A DNA stretch of 5,921 nucleotides from the NCBI GenBank assembly GCA_900554555.1, contig USIC01000061.1, positions 1 through 5,921 on the forward strand. Direction: 5' to 3'. The notes beneath the pieces are model-generated. The model was given only the letters and a program-made list of their open reading frames with translations, had not been told where the DNA came from and did not search any database. The stretch is from an uncultured Solobacterium sp. (GTDB taxonomy: Bacteria > Bacillota_I > Bacilli_A > Erysipelotrichales > Erysipelotrichaceae). The translations under genes were made by a program, and so were the position numbers. Each line of letters begins with the position of its first letter. Position 1 is the stretch's first letter. Below are positions 5,618 to 5,921 of this stretch, one piece after another.

Positions 5618-5640
5618 GTTATGAAGGAAAGGAAGAAAGT

Positions 5641-5921
5641 ATGACAGTATTATTTGTGAATGCCGCATTTCGCCAGAATTCTAGAACATACGCATTAGCG
5701 CAACAATATTTATCGACACTGACGGATGAAATTGAAACCGTAAACTTAGGGGAAGAAGATATTCATCCTTTACAGAAAGCTTCGCTAGAGAAGTATTGTA
5801 AGGATTCACGCAATCATGAATTTGGTGATGAGATGTATCGCTATGCCAAGCAATTTGCTAAAGCTGATGAAATTGTCATTGCGGCTCCGTTCTGGAATTT
5901 TGGTTTACCTGCCGTATTACA
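5641..5921 (+). CDS. NAD(P)H-dependent oxidoreductase, flavodoxin-like fold (3' end outside the window)
   Basis: The open frame runs from the ATG at 5641 to the window edge (93 residues, no stop). It reads as the N-terminal half of a Flavodoxin_2 (PF02525) NAD(P)H:FMN oxidoreductase, the group that includes AzoR azoreductases and NQO-like quinone reductases. Visible marks are the first strand and phosphate loop VLFVNAAFRQNSRTYALA (about 3-20), the ED-I-x-PLQ segment (39-45), and AKADEIVIAAPFWNFGLPAVL (73-93), the conserved second flavin-binding loop. These enzymes use FMN and NAD(P)H to reduce quinones, azo dyes or similar compounds, giving a detoxifying or redox role. AAAGGAAG at 5628-5635 is a suitable ribosome binding site. 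It lies 45 nt after darA with a terminator-like hairpin between and no visible promoter. The subfamily cannot be decided without the C-terminal half. Confidence 0.9.
   Translation, partial: MTVLFVNAAFRQNSRTYALAQQYLSTLTDEIETVNLGEEDIHPLQKASLEKYCKDSRNHEFGDEMYRYAKQFAKADEIVIAAPFWNFGLPAVL

Noticed and set aside
5453..5644. Overlapping + strand open frame across the darA 3' end
   Set aside because: It is out of frame with darA, has no family resemblance, and covers the terminator and the start of the real oxidoreductase gene.

Overview
The window looks like chromosomal DNA from a low-GC Gram-positive bacterium (Bacillota). An Erysipelotrichia-like lineage is plausible but is inferred from protein style and composition only. 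Supporting signs are AT-rich DNA, strong AGGAGG-type ribosome binding sites, short intergenic gaps, U-tailed hairpin terminators, and Bacillota-typical families (DUF951, the PstA/DarA c-di-AMP receptor, a YvlD-like membrane protein). All supported genes are on the + strand. I see no tRNA, rRNA, CRISPR array, transposase or attachment site.

The left part (1-2542) holds envelope and transport genes. First comes the 3' end of a family 2 glycosyltransferase, then, 3 nt later, a small four-helix YvlD-like membrane protein whose stop codon is built into a terminator (720-750). A one-gene unit follows: a candidate promoter (756-784), a 552-residue ABC exporter half-transporter, and a second terminator (2513-2542). 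These genes use the ATA isoleucine codon freely.

The middle part (2543-5214) is a compact housekeeping operon: dtd (D-aminoacyl-tRNA deacylase), folD (one-carbon folate enzyme), a DUF951 protein and ychF (translation-associated ATPase). The first two junctions are ATGA stop/start overlaps. An extended -10 promoter lies so close to the dtd start codon that the mRNA should be leaderless or nearly so, and dtd has no Shine-Dalgarno sequence. ATA codons are absent from folD and ychF by eye, so composition changes at about 2500-2590.

The right part (5215-5921) holds darA/pstA (c-di-AMP-binding PII-like protein) behind its own candidate extended -10 promoter, a small terminator that begins inside the darA stop codon, and the 5' part of a flavodoxin-fold NAD(P)H oxidoreductase cut by the window edge.

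The operon joins functions around translation: stereochemical proofreading of aminoacyl-tRNA, supply of 10-formyl-THF for initiator tRNA and purines, and a ribosome-associated ATPase. I found no clearly new biological system. The most interesting points are the probable leaderless dtd start, the stand-alone ABC cassette at a composition boundary, and small departures from family consensus in YchF and DarA.
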